DNA from: Ananas comosus
Lineage: Eukaryota > Streptophyta > Magnoliopsida > Poales > Bromeliaceae
DNA: 64,000 nucleotides
Reading direction: 5' to 3'
Assembly (NCBI RefSeq): GCF_001540865.1
Contig: NC_033635.1
Span: 11,227,297 to 11,291,296 of the forward strand
Shown: positions 31,837 through 43,718 of the stretch, one piece after another
How the letters are laid out: each line of letters opens with the position of its first letter
Position numbering within the stretch: position 1 is the first letter of the stretch
Program-made: the position numbers and the translations under genes
The notes under the pieces: generated by a model
What the model was told of the DNA's origin: nothing
What the model saw: the letters and a program-made list of their open reading frames with translations, nothing else
Database searches by the model: none

Positions 31837-34734
31837 ATATTATATATATATTATTATATATATATAATAATAGAAAATTTTAATTGTCGGGAATTTCGTC
31901 GAACATCTTGCGGGGCTCGCCGACGGGGAGGCGGCATTCGCGCCGATAGAGGGAGATGACGGTGTTGCAGAAGGGGGGAGACCAGGGCGTCGGAACGCGT
32001 AGATCGCGGGTGGATTCCTCCCGCATGAGACGATGATGTAGGCTGTCGTCGAAGGAGAGCTGTCCCGCGCAGGTCGCTCACGAAGGAGATGACCGGCACG
32101 ACCATGCGTCGGCGTGCGCCCGTCGTACCGCTGCTAGCATTAGAAGTAAACCTTAGAATTTATCACATGCTTGAAAACCTAGAAGTGTACGATTCATTTA
32201 TTTTACAATTTAATATGCCAGATAAATAATCCTATGCGGACAACACAAATATAAGGGCGAATAAAATCATTTTCAAGTTATTCGTTTCGCTGCATACATA
32301 ATATAGTTCTACCAAACATCAGTCAAATTTCACATTAATTTATATTGGAAGCAACTCAGTTTCACAATATGAGCATGATTACTTCTTGCATCCAAAGCGC
32401 AATCTCAAGAAATAATAGTATATATATATATATATTACGTAATATATATAATGAAGCCTGAGAGGAGAGGATGAGATGCCGTTTACGAAAAAGTATTATG
32501 TTCGCTACAGTTAAAATAACTAATCTATGGACCTTCCATATAATAAAGAAATTAAAGCTCCTATGGGCTATAACAACTCAAAAGAGAAAGTTCTCAGCAG
32601 CCTTAATAAACAGTGTACGCCGTAGGTCAGGAGTCTCGCGACCGTGCGTAGGCGCCGTCCGGCCGCGCTGTCCGCCCTGGGGGCGCGGCGGAGCCCGAAG
32701 TCGGAGAGCTTGAGCGCTGCTCGTCTGCGGCGGGAGCAGGTTTGCGAGCTTGGACTCGCCGGGGCGCCACGCCGGCGCGGTGGACTACGTAGCGGCAGCT
32801 TGGCGAATCTTGCGAGCAGATCTAGAATTATTTTAATATTTATTTATATTTTATTTTTTAATATTATCTATATTAAAATAAAATTGAAATAAAATTGTTA
32901 TATATAATATTATAGTATATTATAATGACATAAATCAATATTTATAAATAACTATTATATATTTATTATAAATAAATTAGCTATATATAGAGAGAGAGAG
33001 TGAAATGAGAGGGAGGTCACGTGAACTTCCCTCTCATTGTGGGCCGACGGCAACTTTGGGCCCATGTGGAACCCTGGTGCACCACACACGCCGCCGGCGC
33101 TGCGCCGCGGCCTAACCGCTGAGCGGCCTCGCGCACCCGGTGTAGCCGATGCGCCCGCCGCCGTTCGCCCGCGCCCTGGGCACTCCCTCGAGTACCCCGC
33201 GCACCGTGCCGCGCTCGCGCTCGCCCCAGTCGGCCTCACTCCTGGAGACCCGCCTTCGGCCTATTCCAATATCCGCTCGGGCCGGCCAGCACTGACGTGA
33301 GTCAGCTTCACCCCCGTCGCCCCGTCCCTGTTGCGCGTCGCCTGCTCGCCGCCATAATGACGTGGCTCCTGTCGCCACGCGGGCGCGTGCGCTTATTCTT
33401 GTCCCGAATCGGCACACCTCGCGCCTGTGTCGCCGAAACGTGATCTAGCAGATCTTGTGAGCAGCGGTGCCGATTCTCCTCCAGAAGTCCGCAACTGCGT
33501 GTAGGCTGCGAGAGCCCCCGCATCGCTGACACTCAGCGACAGACAGTTTAATATTTAAATTAAAAGCTCAATTAAAATCTCATTAAATTTCTTTTTTTAT
33601 TGTGATCCACAATTCTTTAAAAAAATTAGAAAAGGGAGTGAAGAGTAGAAGAGAGTAGATGGAGAGATGACCGCTCTACCCGCACCCAATCTCAGCTAGG
33701 GTGCATGGCGTGAGAGAAAAAAAGAGAGCAGGAGAGATGTGAGTCTGGCCATGAGGATGTCATGTCTGCAGGAAAAAGGGTAATGAAAAAAATAGCCCGC
33801 TCAGCTCGGGCGGCTCTGCGCAGCTCGCTCCCCGCGCGGCCCGAGCCGCTCGGCCTGCAACCTGCTGCGCCTGGCGCCGCGGCCGTGCCGCTGCGCGAGG
33901 CCACGAAGCCAGCGCGCCCGTCCGCCGGGCGCCCCCGCTCGCGCCCAAACACGCAGAGGGCGCCCTGGCGCAACTGCATCACGGCGCGCTCGCGCTCTGG
34001 CAGATTGCCCGTCGCGACTGGGCCCGCGCCACGCACCGCCCACGCACGCTGGACCGCCGCGACCAGCGGCCTTGCCTGCGCGCGGCTCGACGCCGACCGC
34101 CTGGTCGCGCCGCTCGCCGCCGCCGCGCCGCACGCCCCCGTCGACGCAAACCGGAGAGCCCTGCCGGTACGGTTAGACGCCTTCCTCCGCCTGCCGCCGC
34201 CACGTGCTGCTGGGACAGAGGGAGAAAGAATGAGAGAGAGCCAGGGGGGAGATAAGATGGAGAGAGAGGGGCAGATGAAGGGACAGTCAGCAGAGAGAGA
34301 GGGGTTGTCGATGGTGGGGAGAGGAGAGAGCAGGGGGGGGAGGAGAAAGGTAAAAGACGGTGGCGGAACTGGAGAGAAGAGAACTCTCGTCTCAGCTCAG
34401 CAGCGCGCGGAGCCCCCTTGTCCCGCCCGCTGTGCCCCTCTCTTCTTTCTCTTTCTCTCTCTCTCTCTCGGCGCCGCCCGCGCGCTGCGAGGGCGCGGGT
34501 CGGTACCGTGCCGCGTGTCACCACCTTTCTCTGCTTACGGCGCGATGGCCCTATGGGGCCCTGTGTCCCCCTCTCTCTCTCTGTCTGCTCTCTCTCTATC
34601 TCTCTATCTCTCTCTCTCTGCTCTCTCTCCCTCTCTTTCCTCCTCTCTCTCTGTCTGCTCTCTCTCCTCTCTCCTCTCTCTCTCTCTCTCTTTCTCTCTT
34701 TCTCGCCAGCGCGGAAGCCCCGCGAAACGCGGGG
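31301..34734. other. mosaic of GC-rich islands, CT tracts and AT-rich DNA between GC hairpins
   Basis: Starts with an imperfect hairpin GCCCGCGCTTCGCAGCGGG (31301-31319) and ends with a perfect one, CCCCGCG-AAA-CGCGGGG (34718-34734). Between lie GC-rich islands at about 31905-32135, 32620-32820, 33040-33530 and 33790-34210, plus (CT)n/(GA)n blocks at 31606-31628, 31790-31834, 34230-34350 and 34440-34700, separated by strongly AT-rich DNA. Many long overlapping open frames exist on both strands, a simple result of GC richness and simple repeats. None shows a domain I recognise. Could be a non-autonomous transposon carrying captured sequence, or decayed genes. Confidence 0.5.
31790..31834. repeat. 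(CT)n microsatellite
   Basis: About 22 CT units between AT-rich blocks of the GC-island mosaic. Confidence 0.9.
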
Positions 34735-36102
34735 AGGGCGCCGTACATACTCAGCTTTCATTATTTGTATTGATGACAGCTGTGAGATGAAGTACTCTTT
34801 TATGTCATATTTTTTGGATTCTCTGTGATACTATTATTAGAAACTATTCATTAATCATTCATAATATATAAAAATAAAATAAATACTATTTGCACCGCTT
34901 AATTGCCGGGTTTAAGATTTTAAAACACATTAATGTTTGAATGACTAGACTATAAAATTTATACCCTACGGATAACTATACTGATCATAATAACACATCT
35001 TGCTTAACTTTAGTAAATATATATAAAGTAACAAAACACGCATAAAATTTTTATTACACGTGTTATTATTAAAAAAATATTCTGAATATAATAATATTTA
35101 TATAAAATTTAATATTACTATAGCGGTTTTAACATTTTTATTTTTTTTAAAAAAATTACTAATGGAGGACAGTTCATCATCCAGAGATTGTGCATTCAAT
35201 TCCCGTGGGGAGCCCAACCCCATCATGCACGAGTCCTCCCTTTCCAGCCTTGCCTACCAATCTACCACTTGTAGTACTAACACCCTCATTGGTCAGAAGC
35301 AAACTGAAAAAAATGTATTATATAATTAACATTTATATATACTATATCATTATTAATCTGTCCATCATATTTCTTTAAAATAATAATAAGTAATAATAAT
35401 ACTTTTTCTAATAATTATGATTTGATGGATGAATCTAAAAAAATAATTCAATTGATTGAAAACTATATTAATAATATAACTGACGAATTTTAAACTTTTT
35501 CATCTTTGCACGCAGTTGTGTCGCCCATTCGGTGGCTAGTACGTTCCTGTTCTAGCTTATGCAGTTGCTCTTGACGGCGTTATCAAGCAGCTCCTTAATC
35601 TACCATCTGATATTTGCCTCTAAATTTTGAACGTAACTTAAGTAAAAAAACTTCTTAATAAGCTGTTATATATTGAGTGTCTTGTTGAGAGAATTTGGGA
35701 GCTATGATTTACTTATTAATGTCTAAATTTTAAAATTTTATTACAACATCAGGTTATTATTATATGCATGATTTATGGATCAGCATCGGAATCTTAATTA
35801 TACTATTCCTGTTCTGAGGTGGTTCCGAATTGTACTATGCATTTAACCTCGTGCACGTACGTGCCGAGCGATCACGCAATTCCCATGAATCTGAGTGGCC
35901 CTCTCCCGTAGCGAATCACGTGCATGTCAATTCCACGTCTACCTGCTATAAACATGCAGAATTAATATTCGTGATCACCCTGTCCATTTTGTCCTTCTCC
36001 TTCACTCGATTGTGAAGGGGTACTGTAGTTATATTCTCAGCTTCCTGTGCAAAATTTTAAATTTCGTATCTGATTTTTTTTTTCTTTCCTTTTTTTTTAC
36101 AG
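34735..36102. other. spacer, no gene seen
   Basis: AT-rich. It may contain upstream exons belonging to the exon-like fragment at 36103, but none could be identified. Confidence 0.35.
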
Positions 36103-36224
36103 GCGACGAGATGGTCAAACTGCGAGACGCATTTGTGGAGAGTTTTTCTGCATACGGAGTTACACCTAATGTGATAGCTTTCAAGAGTTTAGTCGGCATA
36201 TACAATGAAAATACAAATACTTAG
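36103..36224 (+). pseudogene. isolated exon-like coding fragment
   Basis: A polypyrimidine tract and AG (36101-36102) precede an open stretch encoding DEMVKLRDAFVESFSAYG followed by VTPNVIAFKSLVGIYNENTN and a stop at 36222-36224. The composition and the clean acceptor look like a genuine last exon. The phrase YGVTPNVIAFKSLVGIY resembles PPR-like helical repeats, but a single unit is not diagnostic. No partner exon was found nearby, so this is either a remnant or the end of a gene I could not assemble. Confidence 0.35.
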
Positions 36225-37736
36225 ATAGTACTTTATTAAGGGAACTATTTTTTGTGTCCTCACAGAGATTTGTATGAGTTATTGATGTACTGGCAAATTT
36301 GTTCGTAAATCTGCTCGCCTTTTGAATCACACGTATATAAACCAAATAAAATGTTTCATATTATTTCAAACAACATGCATGTACTACAATCGAAGAAACC
36401 TCAGACCAATTAAGCCCTTGTTTTCTTCCTGAGGTCGTTAGCATACATGTACTACAATCGAACCTTGTCCTTTAATTAATACTTTTCCCTCTGAAAATGG
36501 ATTTTGATCAACAAACCGTCACGTTTTTGTGTTGGAGATCAAGTAAATCAAGATTCCCTTGTAGCAATCAACGTGTGACATCGCCCCCAAGATCTTTTCA
36601 AGTCACTTTTCTTCTTGAATTGTGTTCTCAATGCTATCCATACACTTCTCAATTAAGTATATATCTTATATTTTACTCATCTAAAAAATTTTATTTAATA
36701 TTTGTCTTAGCTTTTTTTAATATTCATGAACAATCCTAAAACATAGGGAGTGTAAAATTTACATCTATATATAAGCGTATGTGTAGCATTTTTTTTTTTC
36801 AACTATACTTTGGAGATGTCAAAACATATGTCTTTTAAAAGAAAACTAATTAGGTCTATGTCGTATTCAATGATGGGCCATCCATATGGGCAATTAACAT
36901 CATCAAACAAGATGTACCTCCCATTAACTTTCTAAAAATCAAATTTTATAATTTTAAATTTCTTTTACCTATTACTTGTAGTCTCAAAATCAACAAATTT
37001 TACATGCATATATGAATTAAATATATTTGAGACCACTTAATCACTAAATAATTAATATCCAAAAATTATAAAATTTGATTTTGAAAAAGGTTCACGAGTT
37101 TAATAATATTGACCGTGGATTCGAAAAGGCCATTATTGTAAAAAAAAAAAAAATGTGAAGAAAGTATAAAAGAGTTGGCATTTGTAGAAACATTTAGCTT
37201 AATTTTGTTTAATAATTACTTTAAAAAACTTGAATTAGGATTCAACATATGTTTTGTCATAACTAATTGAATTTAATACTCGCGTAAGTACTAGTCAACG
37301 GTCTTCGTTAGGGAACATCACTTTCATATAGTACAATAGCTTAATTTCAACAATAAATTATCACCTCAATTATATACACAACCTAGAACACACACAAAAA
37401 AAAAAAAGAAGAGTTGTACATGTTTTCAAATGAAAACAAATTAGTCTCTCTCTCTTGTTCTCTCTTTGAATGCCACTGTAGTCGACTAGAAACTTCGCAT
37501 TAACATATTTTTTTTACTGAAAAATGGCAAGTATAAAAGTACTGCTCATTTATTAAATCTTAACCAGTCTGCGCTCGAAGATAAATAAAGTGAGGCCCAG
37601 TCTCTGTTGCATCATTAGGGAACATCACTTTCATCGTACGATGGCTTAATTTCAACACTAACCGCAATTATTTATATTTACACAACCAAAAACCAAAAAG
37701 AGCAAAGAGTTGTACATATTTTCAAATCAAAAAAAT

Positions 37737-37773
<37 letters not shown>

Positions 37774-37926
37774 TCTCTTTGAATGCTACTCCAGTACACT
37801 ATAACATATCTATTTTTATTAACACAGATCAAATTTATTAAATTTCAGCGCAATTGATTGATTGATTGAGCACGAAGATAAATAATGTGAGGCCCAGTCT
37901 CTGTTGCATTATTTGTAGGACTCCAT

Positions 37927-37970
<44 letters not shown>

Positions 37971-38303
37971 GCGCTGTCGTCATGCAGTCGCAATCTGATA
38001 GCGAATGGGCAGAGAATAGTCTTTAATTATTATGACTAGCGGCTGGTGCACTGTAGTTGTATAGTGGCGTTCCGTGCTGCTGCGCATGCAGTTGGGCCGG
38101 GGGGCGCATGCAGTTCGGCAACTAATTAATAAGGATATATCACTGTTCTGTTCTATTCCGTTTCTTCTTTTGTTAATGATGGCTTCGATGTGGATTTTGC
38201 ATATACGATCTGGTGGAAGCTTGCTAGGCTCTTCTCTTCTCTTCTCTTAAATATAAACATATATATAAATATGTATATATAGCGCGCGCGCCGCTATAGC
38301 TAG
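36225..38303. other. spacer with a 307-bp tandem duplication
   Basis: AT-rich, no gene seen. It contains the duplication at 37308-37914 and CT microsatellites at 37741-37768 and 37930-37967. The PADRE gene 3' UTR is expected at its right end. Confidence 0.5.
37308..37914. repeat. diverged ~300-bp tandem duplication
   Basis: Unit 1 (37308-37614) and unit 2 (37615-about 37914) share TTAGGGAACATCACTTTCAT at their start, AAGAGTTGTACAT, a (CT)n block with TTGTTCTCTCTTTGAATGC, and GTGAGGCCCAGTCTCTGTTG at their end. Confidence 0.85.
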
Positions 38304-38819
38304 CTACTCCTCGATAGAAGTGAGGTGGGAAGCGAAATCGCGGGCCTTGGCAGAGGGGCCCCTCGTCTGCCGCCTGGTGGTGGTGGTGGTGGTGGTGGTG
38401 AGCATGTCCTCCCCCCGATGCTTGTCGGCGTGGCGGGCAGGGAAGACGAGGGGGCCGGCGTGGCCGACGAGGGCGGCGCTGGCCCGGAGCGCCAGCTCGG
38501 CCATGTCCTCGGCGCGGACCCTCCGGCGCAGCATCCCGGCGGGGAGCAGGAAGTAGAGCTGCCCCGCCTGCAGCTCCTCGTCGGGCCCCACCGCCGCCAC
38601 GCGCTCCCCCAGCTCCACGTCGTCCGCGCTGCACACCGCAAAGCCCCCGCCCCCGCCCCCCACCACCTTCTGCAGCACGTGCCGCGCCCTCGCCGGCCCC
38701 GCGAACTCCTGCAGCCTCCCGTCCCCCAACACCACCTTCGCCGTCGCCTCCGCCGCCTCCGCAGACGACGCCGCCGACGCCGCTATGGCCGTCGCCTCGC
38801 ACGAGTTGCAGCCGCCCAT
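38304..38819 (-). CDS. PADRE (DUF4228) domain protein
   Basis: Single exon of 171 residues. The frame extends further upstream, but MGGCNSCEATAIAAS is chosen as start: plant PADRE proteins typically begin MGxC, and Gly2 with Ser6 fits an N-myristoylation signal. The body KVVLGDGRLQEFAGPARARHV-type first strand, FAVCSADDVELGERVAAVGP, and LQAGQLYFLLPAGMLRRRV are the three conserved blocks of the family. C-terminal to these are MAELALRASAAL and a run of eight threonines encoded by a GGT/ACC repeat (38376-38400). Family knowledge: PADRE proteins are plant-specific and often induced by pathogens; biochemical role unknown. A TATA motif lies 120 bases upstream. Confidence 0.92.
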   Translation of the reverse strand: MGGCNSCEATAIAASAASSAEAAEATAKVVLGDGRLQEFAGPARARHVLQKVVGGGGGGFAVCSADDVELGERVAAVGPDEELQAGQLYFLLPAGMLRRRVRAEDMAELALRASAALVGHAGPLVFPARHADKHRGEDMLTTTTTTTTRRQTRGPSAKARDFASHLTSIEE

Positions 38820-38938
38820 CCGTACGTATTTGCGCACGTATATTTGTATGTATGTTCGTGCGTGCGTGTCTGAGATGCGGTGAGAGAAAAGGGGAGAGAG
38901 GCGATCAATTGGACAAGAGGGCGACGAATCCGGAGGGG

Positions 38939-38947
38939 TATATATAG
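38939..38947 (-). promoter_or_regulatory. candidate TATA box of the PADRE gene
   Basis: Minus strand CTATATATA 120 bases upstream of the chosen ATG at 38819, supporting that start over the longer upstream frame. Confidence 0.5.
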
Positions 38948-41045
38948 GGAGAGACGAGACAGAGAGAGATCGGTTCTCAGCGGGGAGAGATCTATAGAGA
39001 GAGTAGCTTGAGGGAGGCAAATTGTTATCTGCATCGGGTGCACCACGCCAGATTGTGCACTCACCAACTATATATAGAAAATATTTGTACTTCAATGCCG
39101 GTGATCTAACTAATAGTAATAATAAAGTTTTAGTCGGAAAATTTATTGTTCCCACGCAATTATTGTGATGCTTAATTTAAAGCTTATTTGACCAATAGTA
39201 TAATTCGCTCTCTACATATAGTATAATTATAATAAAAAAACCTCTAGTTCAACAATATATATATATATATATATATATTTGATAGCTTGTCAATTTTAAA
39301 AAATAAACTTAATAAGAAATATGAGACAAATAAATTTCAAATTTAAGATTTTGAATATAAATTATTAAGCTTTTAGTCAATTATGTTACCAATGTACTAA
39401 TTCAGTAATATAATAATACATGTTTGACTAAATATTACAANAAACTATTAAGCTCTTAGTCAATTATGTTACCAATGTACTAATTCAGTAATATAATAAT
39501 ATATATTTGACTAAATATTACAGGACCTCAGAGGTCTTTTAGATTATATTTTTTAATTTCACTCTACAAAAATAATGACAGTAAGAATTTATAATAAAGC
39601 TGTGAATAGTTTTTAAATTTAATTATAAACCTCTCTATAAAAAAAAAAGAAAAAAGAAAATGATGGGAACAGAAGGAATGGAAGGTATGGTGCATGGGCT
39701 GAGGTGGCGCACGTGGTGCATGCAGGCGCCTAGTCAATTAATTTCTTTGAGAGACGAGACGCGTCGAGTAATTTGTCGTTTTAAGGGGATTGGAGGGCTT
39801 GCCAACCTGGAGGTTGTTGTGGACAGCTTGCATGGGTCAGTGAAGCGTACATTGGCTCTTGAGTTTTTAATTAACTTATTAATTAATTAATTAATTAATT
39901 AAGAATCCCAAAAAACCAGGGGTATAAAAAAAAGAGAAATTAAGGATGGGAGATCTCGGAGATCGATTCTAGCTTGAAAAATTATAATTCCATGCACAGC
40001 TTGCCGGTTGGGTGCCGAATTACGGAAACACCCTCCATGCTTAATTGGAGGAATTAATTAACCTTAATTAAGGCTGATGCATGGATGGATAAGGTCGGGG
40101 AGATATGGTACATAAATTTTGCAGCACTGCAGCAGCAACAGCAGCAGCATTACCATTTTTTCGGTAGCACTGCTAGCATAAACCCATCCTCCAAAACTGC
40201 TACTGTTCATTTCTCAATAGCTTATCAGTACTTTCAAATAAACAGGGCTTTGAACTTCTGACTTATTGTATATCGTAAATAATATACATATGTTTTTGGA
40301 AAAAAAAAAAGGGAAATAGTATTTTCTTTTTACTGTTCATCTTCTGTTGTAAACTGCACTATCTACTTTTAAAATTGACAGAGATTGGCACCATTTTATT
40401 TGCTAGTGCATAGAAGATGGCGAACATGTATTGGTGCATAATGTGCACAAAAATGTCAATTCATTAACCAGCGTAAGAATTCACTAGCTCACAAATTCTA
40501 AATGGGTATCATATTCATGCCTGAATAAGATATCATATACGTGCCACAATTCTATTAATTAAGTTTTTTTTCTTTTATCTTTGTTTCGAGAACTAGATCA
40601 ACGACATCAATCCGCCAAATTCATGCTAACTAATTAGACATAAAAATAAAAAAAAACCCTTCAGTGCTTCAGCAGGGAATTTGGAAAGATGAATGTGACT
40701 GGTGAAAGTTACACAATTGAATCATTTGCAAATAACTCATTTTTTTAATTAGAAATTGCATGCATGAGCAATATCAAACCAAAGTTTGGGATCTCAAACC
40801 TACTTGAAAACTCCAGGATGATGTAACTGAATGAAATAAGAAATGTGACATTTATTAGCAGTATACATTTTTCCATAGGTAATTATTTCACATAGAAATC
40901 GATCCATTTATTCATATGAAATGCTAACAATATCAAGCTTTAATTTTCAAATTATCAAACCCCTGTTTTTATTTCTAAAGAGAGTGAGAGAAATTCCCTT
41001 AAATCTTATAGTAGATACATAGATGGTCCCCTGAAAGCCTAAGAC
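38948..41045. other. spacer, no gene seen
   Basis: AT-rich region upstream of the PADRE gene, containing (TA)n at 39257-39278, an 82-bp duplication around an N at 39441, and an (AATT)n stretch near 39880-39901. The open frame at 39660-39890 has no recognisable domain. Confidence 0.45.
39359..39523. repeat. 82-bp tandem duplication around an assembly N
   Basis: 39359-39440 and 39442-39523 are nearly identical, both containing TAGTCAATTATGTTACCAAT and TTTGACTAAATATTACA. The single N at 39441 lies exactly between them. Confidence 0.9.
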
Positions 41046-41563
41046 TTATGTGCTATTAGGAGCACGAAAACCTCCGTACTTTTAAACCGCTTTTGATAAC
41101 TAAACTTCAGAATCGACAATCGATTCTGTTAGACTTGTTCTAGCAAATTTAAAGTATATAGAAAAATAAATTTTGCGATTTTTCAATATCGCTTACCTAA
41201 TGATCAAAATGGTGTAAAATCAACAAATTCTAATGATTAATGTGTGCCGTTTGGTGTAGAAGTCCTCAAATCAGATAAAATTTTGATAAAAAAAATTTTT
41301 ATACTACCTACAGGAAGATTTATATCTCTAATCGAAAATTTTAGTACTATATCATAACTTTTTTGTAAGATTTTTATTTTCAACTGTTGATTTTAGATAC
41401 TTTCGATCACTAGGTAAATAATATCGAAAAACCACCAAATTTATTTTCTAGATATTAAATACACGAGATCAAGTTTAATGGAGTCGATCGCCGATTCGAA
41501 AGTTCCATTATCGAAAACAACTTAGATGCACAAAAACCTCCTTTCTCCTAATGGCACACTAGC

Positions 41564-41654
<91 letters not shown>
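41046..41654. mobile_element. foldback MITE (family M2) followed by (CT)n(TA)n
   Basis: Core 41046-41568 has inverted arms of about 160 bp, e.g. GTGCTATTAGGAGCACGAAA at the left and the inverted ...CCTAATGGCACACTAGCC at the right, with shared GATTTTTCAATATCGCTTAC-type sequence. A (CT)n(TA)n block (41571-41654) abuts the right end. Related to 16840-17192. A diverged relative lies at about 43777-44160. Confidence 0.75.
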
Positions 41655-41657
<3 letters not shown>

Positions 41658-41882
41658 GGCTACTATGCTATTAATAGCACGAAGCATTTGGTGCTATCAA
41701 ATTTTCTGCCATTAGATCTAACTTTTTGATCATTTTCACCCGTTAGATCATATTATTCAACCAACCACCCACTCAACCCTAGAGGACCCACATCATTCTA
41801 ACCGCACATCTTTTAATCCAATGACCAAAAATTTAGTAGCACCAATGACTTGATGCTATTAATAATACATTAGCTTAGTTCT
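41655..41882. mobile_element. MITE family M3, copy A
   Basis: Begins GTCTGGCTACTATGCTATTA and ends with the inverted TGATGCTATTAATAATACATTAGC. Directly follows the (CT)n(TA)n tract. A diverged inverted relative occurs at about 60196-60430, sharing the AGCACCAA(T/G) and ACATCTTTTAATCCAATGAC blocks (as reverse complement). Confidence 0.65.
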
Positions 41883-42160
41883 ATAGATATATATATTGGT
41901 GGCTCCATTACATTAAACATTCAATCTTAAATTGGGGGCTCCAATTACCTTATAGAAATATTATATAGCTAAAATATAATAAATAAAATAATTCCAAACT
42001 CTCCATTTTGCGATAATAGGACCAAATGAAGTTCAGAACTCGCACGGACTTAGTTACTGATTGGGTCCGCCATATTACAACCCAAAAAACCCAAAAATGT
42101 CGGCTCGAGCTTGAAATTGCTTGCAGCCCCAGCTTAATTAGTTTAAACACAAAAAAAGAA

Positions 42161-42820
42161 GGCTAAATTACAGAAAATCCCCCTGTAATAAACCGCTTTT
42201 TTACTTTCCCCCCTGACATTTAAAAACCTACACTTTGCCCCCTTGTAAAATAAAAAATATTCACAGGGGGGTTACGGTGTGTAAAATGACCATTTTGCCC
42301 CTCGCCATTGTTGTCTTCTTCCTGAGCTTTCTCAGCCGCCCCTTCGATCCGCCACTATTTTCACCTCAATCGGCCACGATTCCTCTCCAATTTCTTCTCC
42401 ACCTGCTCCCCTTCTCCTCCTACACTGTCGTCACCCATCGATTTCGGCGACAGTAGGAAAAATACTAAAATGGGTGTTGATGGAGAGGTAGGCAAGGACA
42501 ACGAGGGCGAAGGCGAGGCGGCGGAGGAGGACGAAGGGGATGTGGGCGAGGGCGAAGCAGTGGAGGACGGCGAGGCGGCGAGGCGGCGAAGCGGCGAGGC
42601 GGCGAAGCGGCGAGCCGGAGGGAGCGAAGCATCAGAGAAGAGGCAGAGGGGTATTTTCGGTATAAAAAATATTTTTTAACAGAACCTCTGACGGAACCCT
42701 AACGGTAGGGGTGAAGTGCACATTTTTTATTTTACAAGGGGGCAAAGTGTAAGTTTTTAAATATCAGGGGGGGAAAGTGAAAAAGCGGGTTATTACAGGG
42801 GGATTTTCTGTAATTTAGCC
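42161..42820. mobile_element. Mutator-like (Pack-MULE-like) non-autonomous element
   Basis: 660 bp with long terminal inverted repeats of about 105 bp starting GGCTAAATTACAGAAAATCC at both ends. The flanks are a perfect 9-bp duplication, AAAAAAGAA, at 42152-42160 and 42821-42829, the size made by Mutator transposases. The interior (42300-42660) is GC-rich, with an acidic open frame at 42470-42679 on the plus strand rich in GEGEA and AARRRSG-like repeats. It resembles captured exon or promoter/leader sequence but matches no gene I recognise. Confidence 0.9.
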
Positions 42821-42829
42821 AAAAAAGAA

Positions 42830-43713
42830 ATTAAGAAGAGATCAGTACTGTTGCAGTACTACGATACTTGTACAAATATATAGAAGAGGCTATTGCTTTA
42901 TACCAGCTGACGGAGCACTACGTACAGTAATGCACCGATAGTCTCATGATCATATATTTAGATTTTGATGGTTGAATAGAAATCATGATGAGTCTCCGTG
43001 GAGGGAGATGGACTAACTATGGACTAACTAGTGCAGTGCGCGACTGATGTGATGCGACCAAATGCAGGCAACAATTTCTGGAGATCGAAACACATGGTGG
43101 AGGGGTGCGCACTGATCGATCTGGGTTTGCGTGGGGTTGGAGTACACAGTAGTAAGTAAGCTAGAGGGGGAGTGGAGTGGATTAGTTTGTGGATTACAAT
43201 AAGCCTATCCTGTCGCTCGCTGCTCCCTCGATCTGGTGGGGGGCCCCGACCGGGTTGGGTTGGTCAACTGGATCAATCACCAATCATTTCCCTTACTTTA
43301 TTATTGGAGGAGGAGGAGGAGGAGGAGGAGGAGGAGTCCATTGAACCTTCCTATGCCGTGCCAACATGACCATTAGTAGATCTCTTAATTCGGTGGTGTG
43401 GCATCCGCGTGCAACCCATGCATTCGCGGGACCATACATCTATATATACATATATAGATATACATATATATATATATTTATACTCCACTTTAGATTCGGA
43501 GGGACCTACGGTACCCACCTGCATGGGCCAAATGCCAACGCGTGCGTACTCGTATCAATATTGCACGGACCAAGATGAAAACTTGTAAATTATAAGTGAA
43601 AATTCTAATAATTTTTGGTAACTAGCTATCACTATTTTTTATGCTTTGAATAGTATTGTAATTGGTAATTATAGCTATTTTTGGTAATTAGTATTGTAGG
43701 CAACATTCTAGCT

Positions 43714-43718
<5 letters not shown>
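42830..43718. other. spacer, no gene seen
   Basis: Contains a (GAG)n stretch at 43305-43335. The short open frames here have no domain. Nothing else supported. Confidence 0.4.

Noticed and set aside
33762..34790. 342-codon plus-strand frame and 260-codon minus-strand frame in the GC-island mosaic
   Set aside because: Both run through CT/GA microsatellites and GC-rich filler with many overlapping frames; no domain or splice logic.
38820..39155. Upstream extension of the PADRE frame to a 283-residue protein
   Set aside because: The extension lacks resemblance to the family, crosses the likely TATA box, and the internal MGGCNS start fits the family.
42470..42679. Acidic 69-codon frame inside the Mutator-like element
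   Set aside because: Lies entirely in the transposon core and consists of short GC repeats; kept as part of the element rather than called as a gene.
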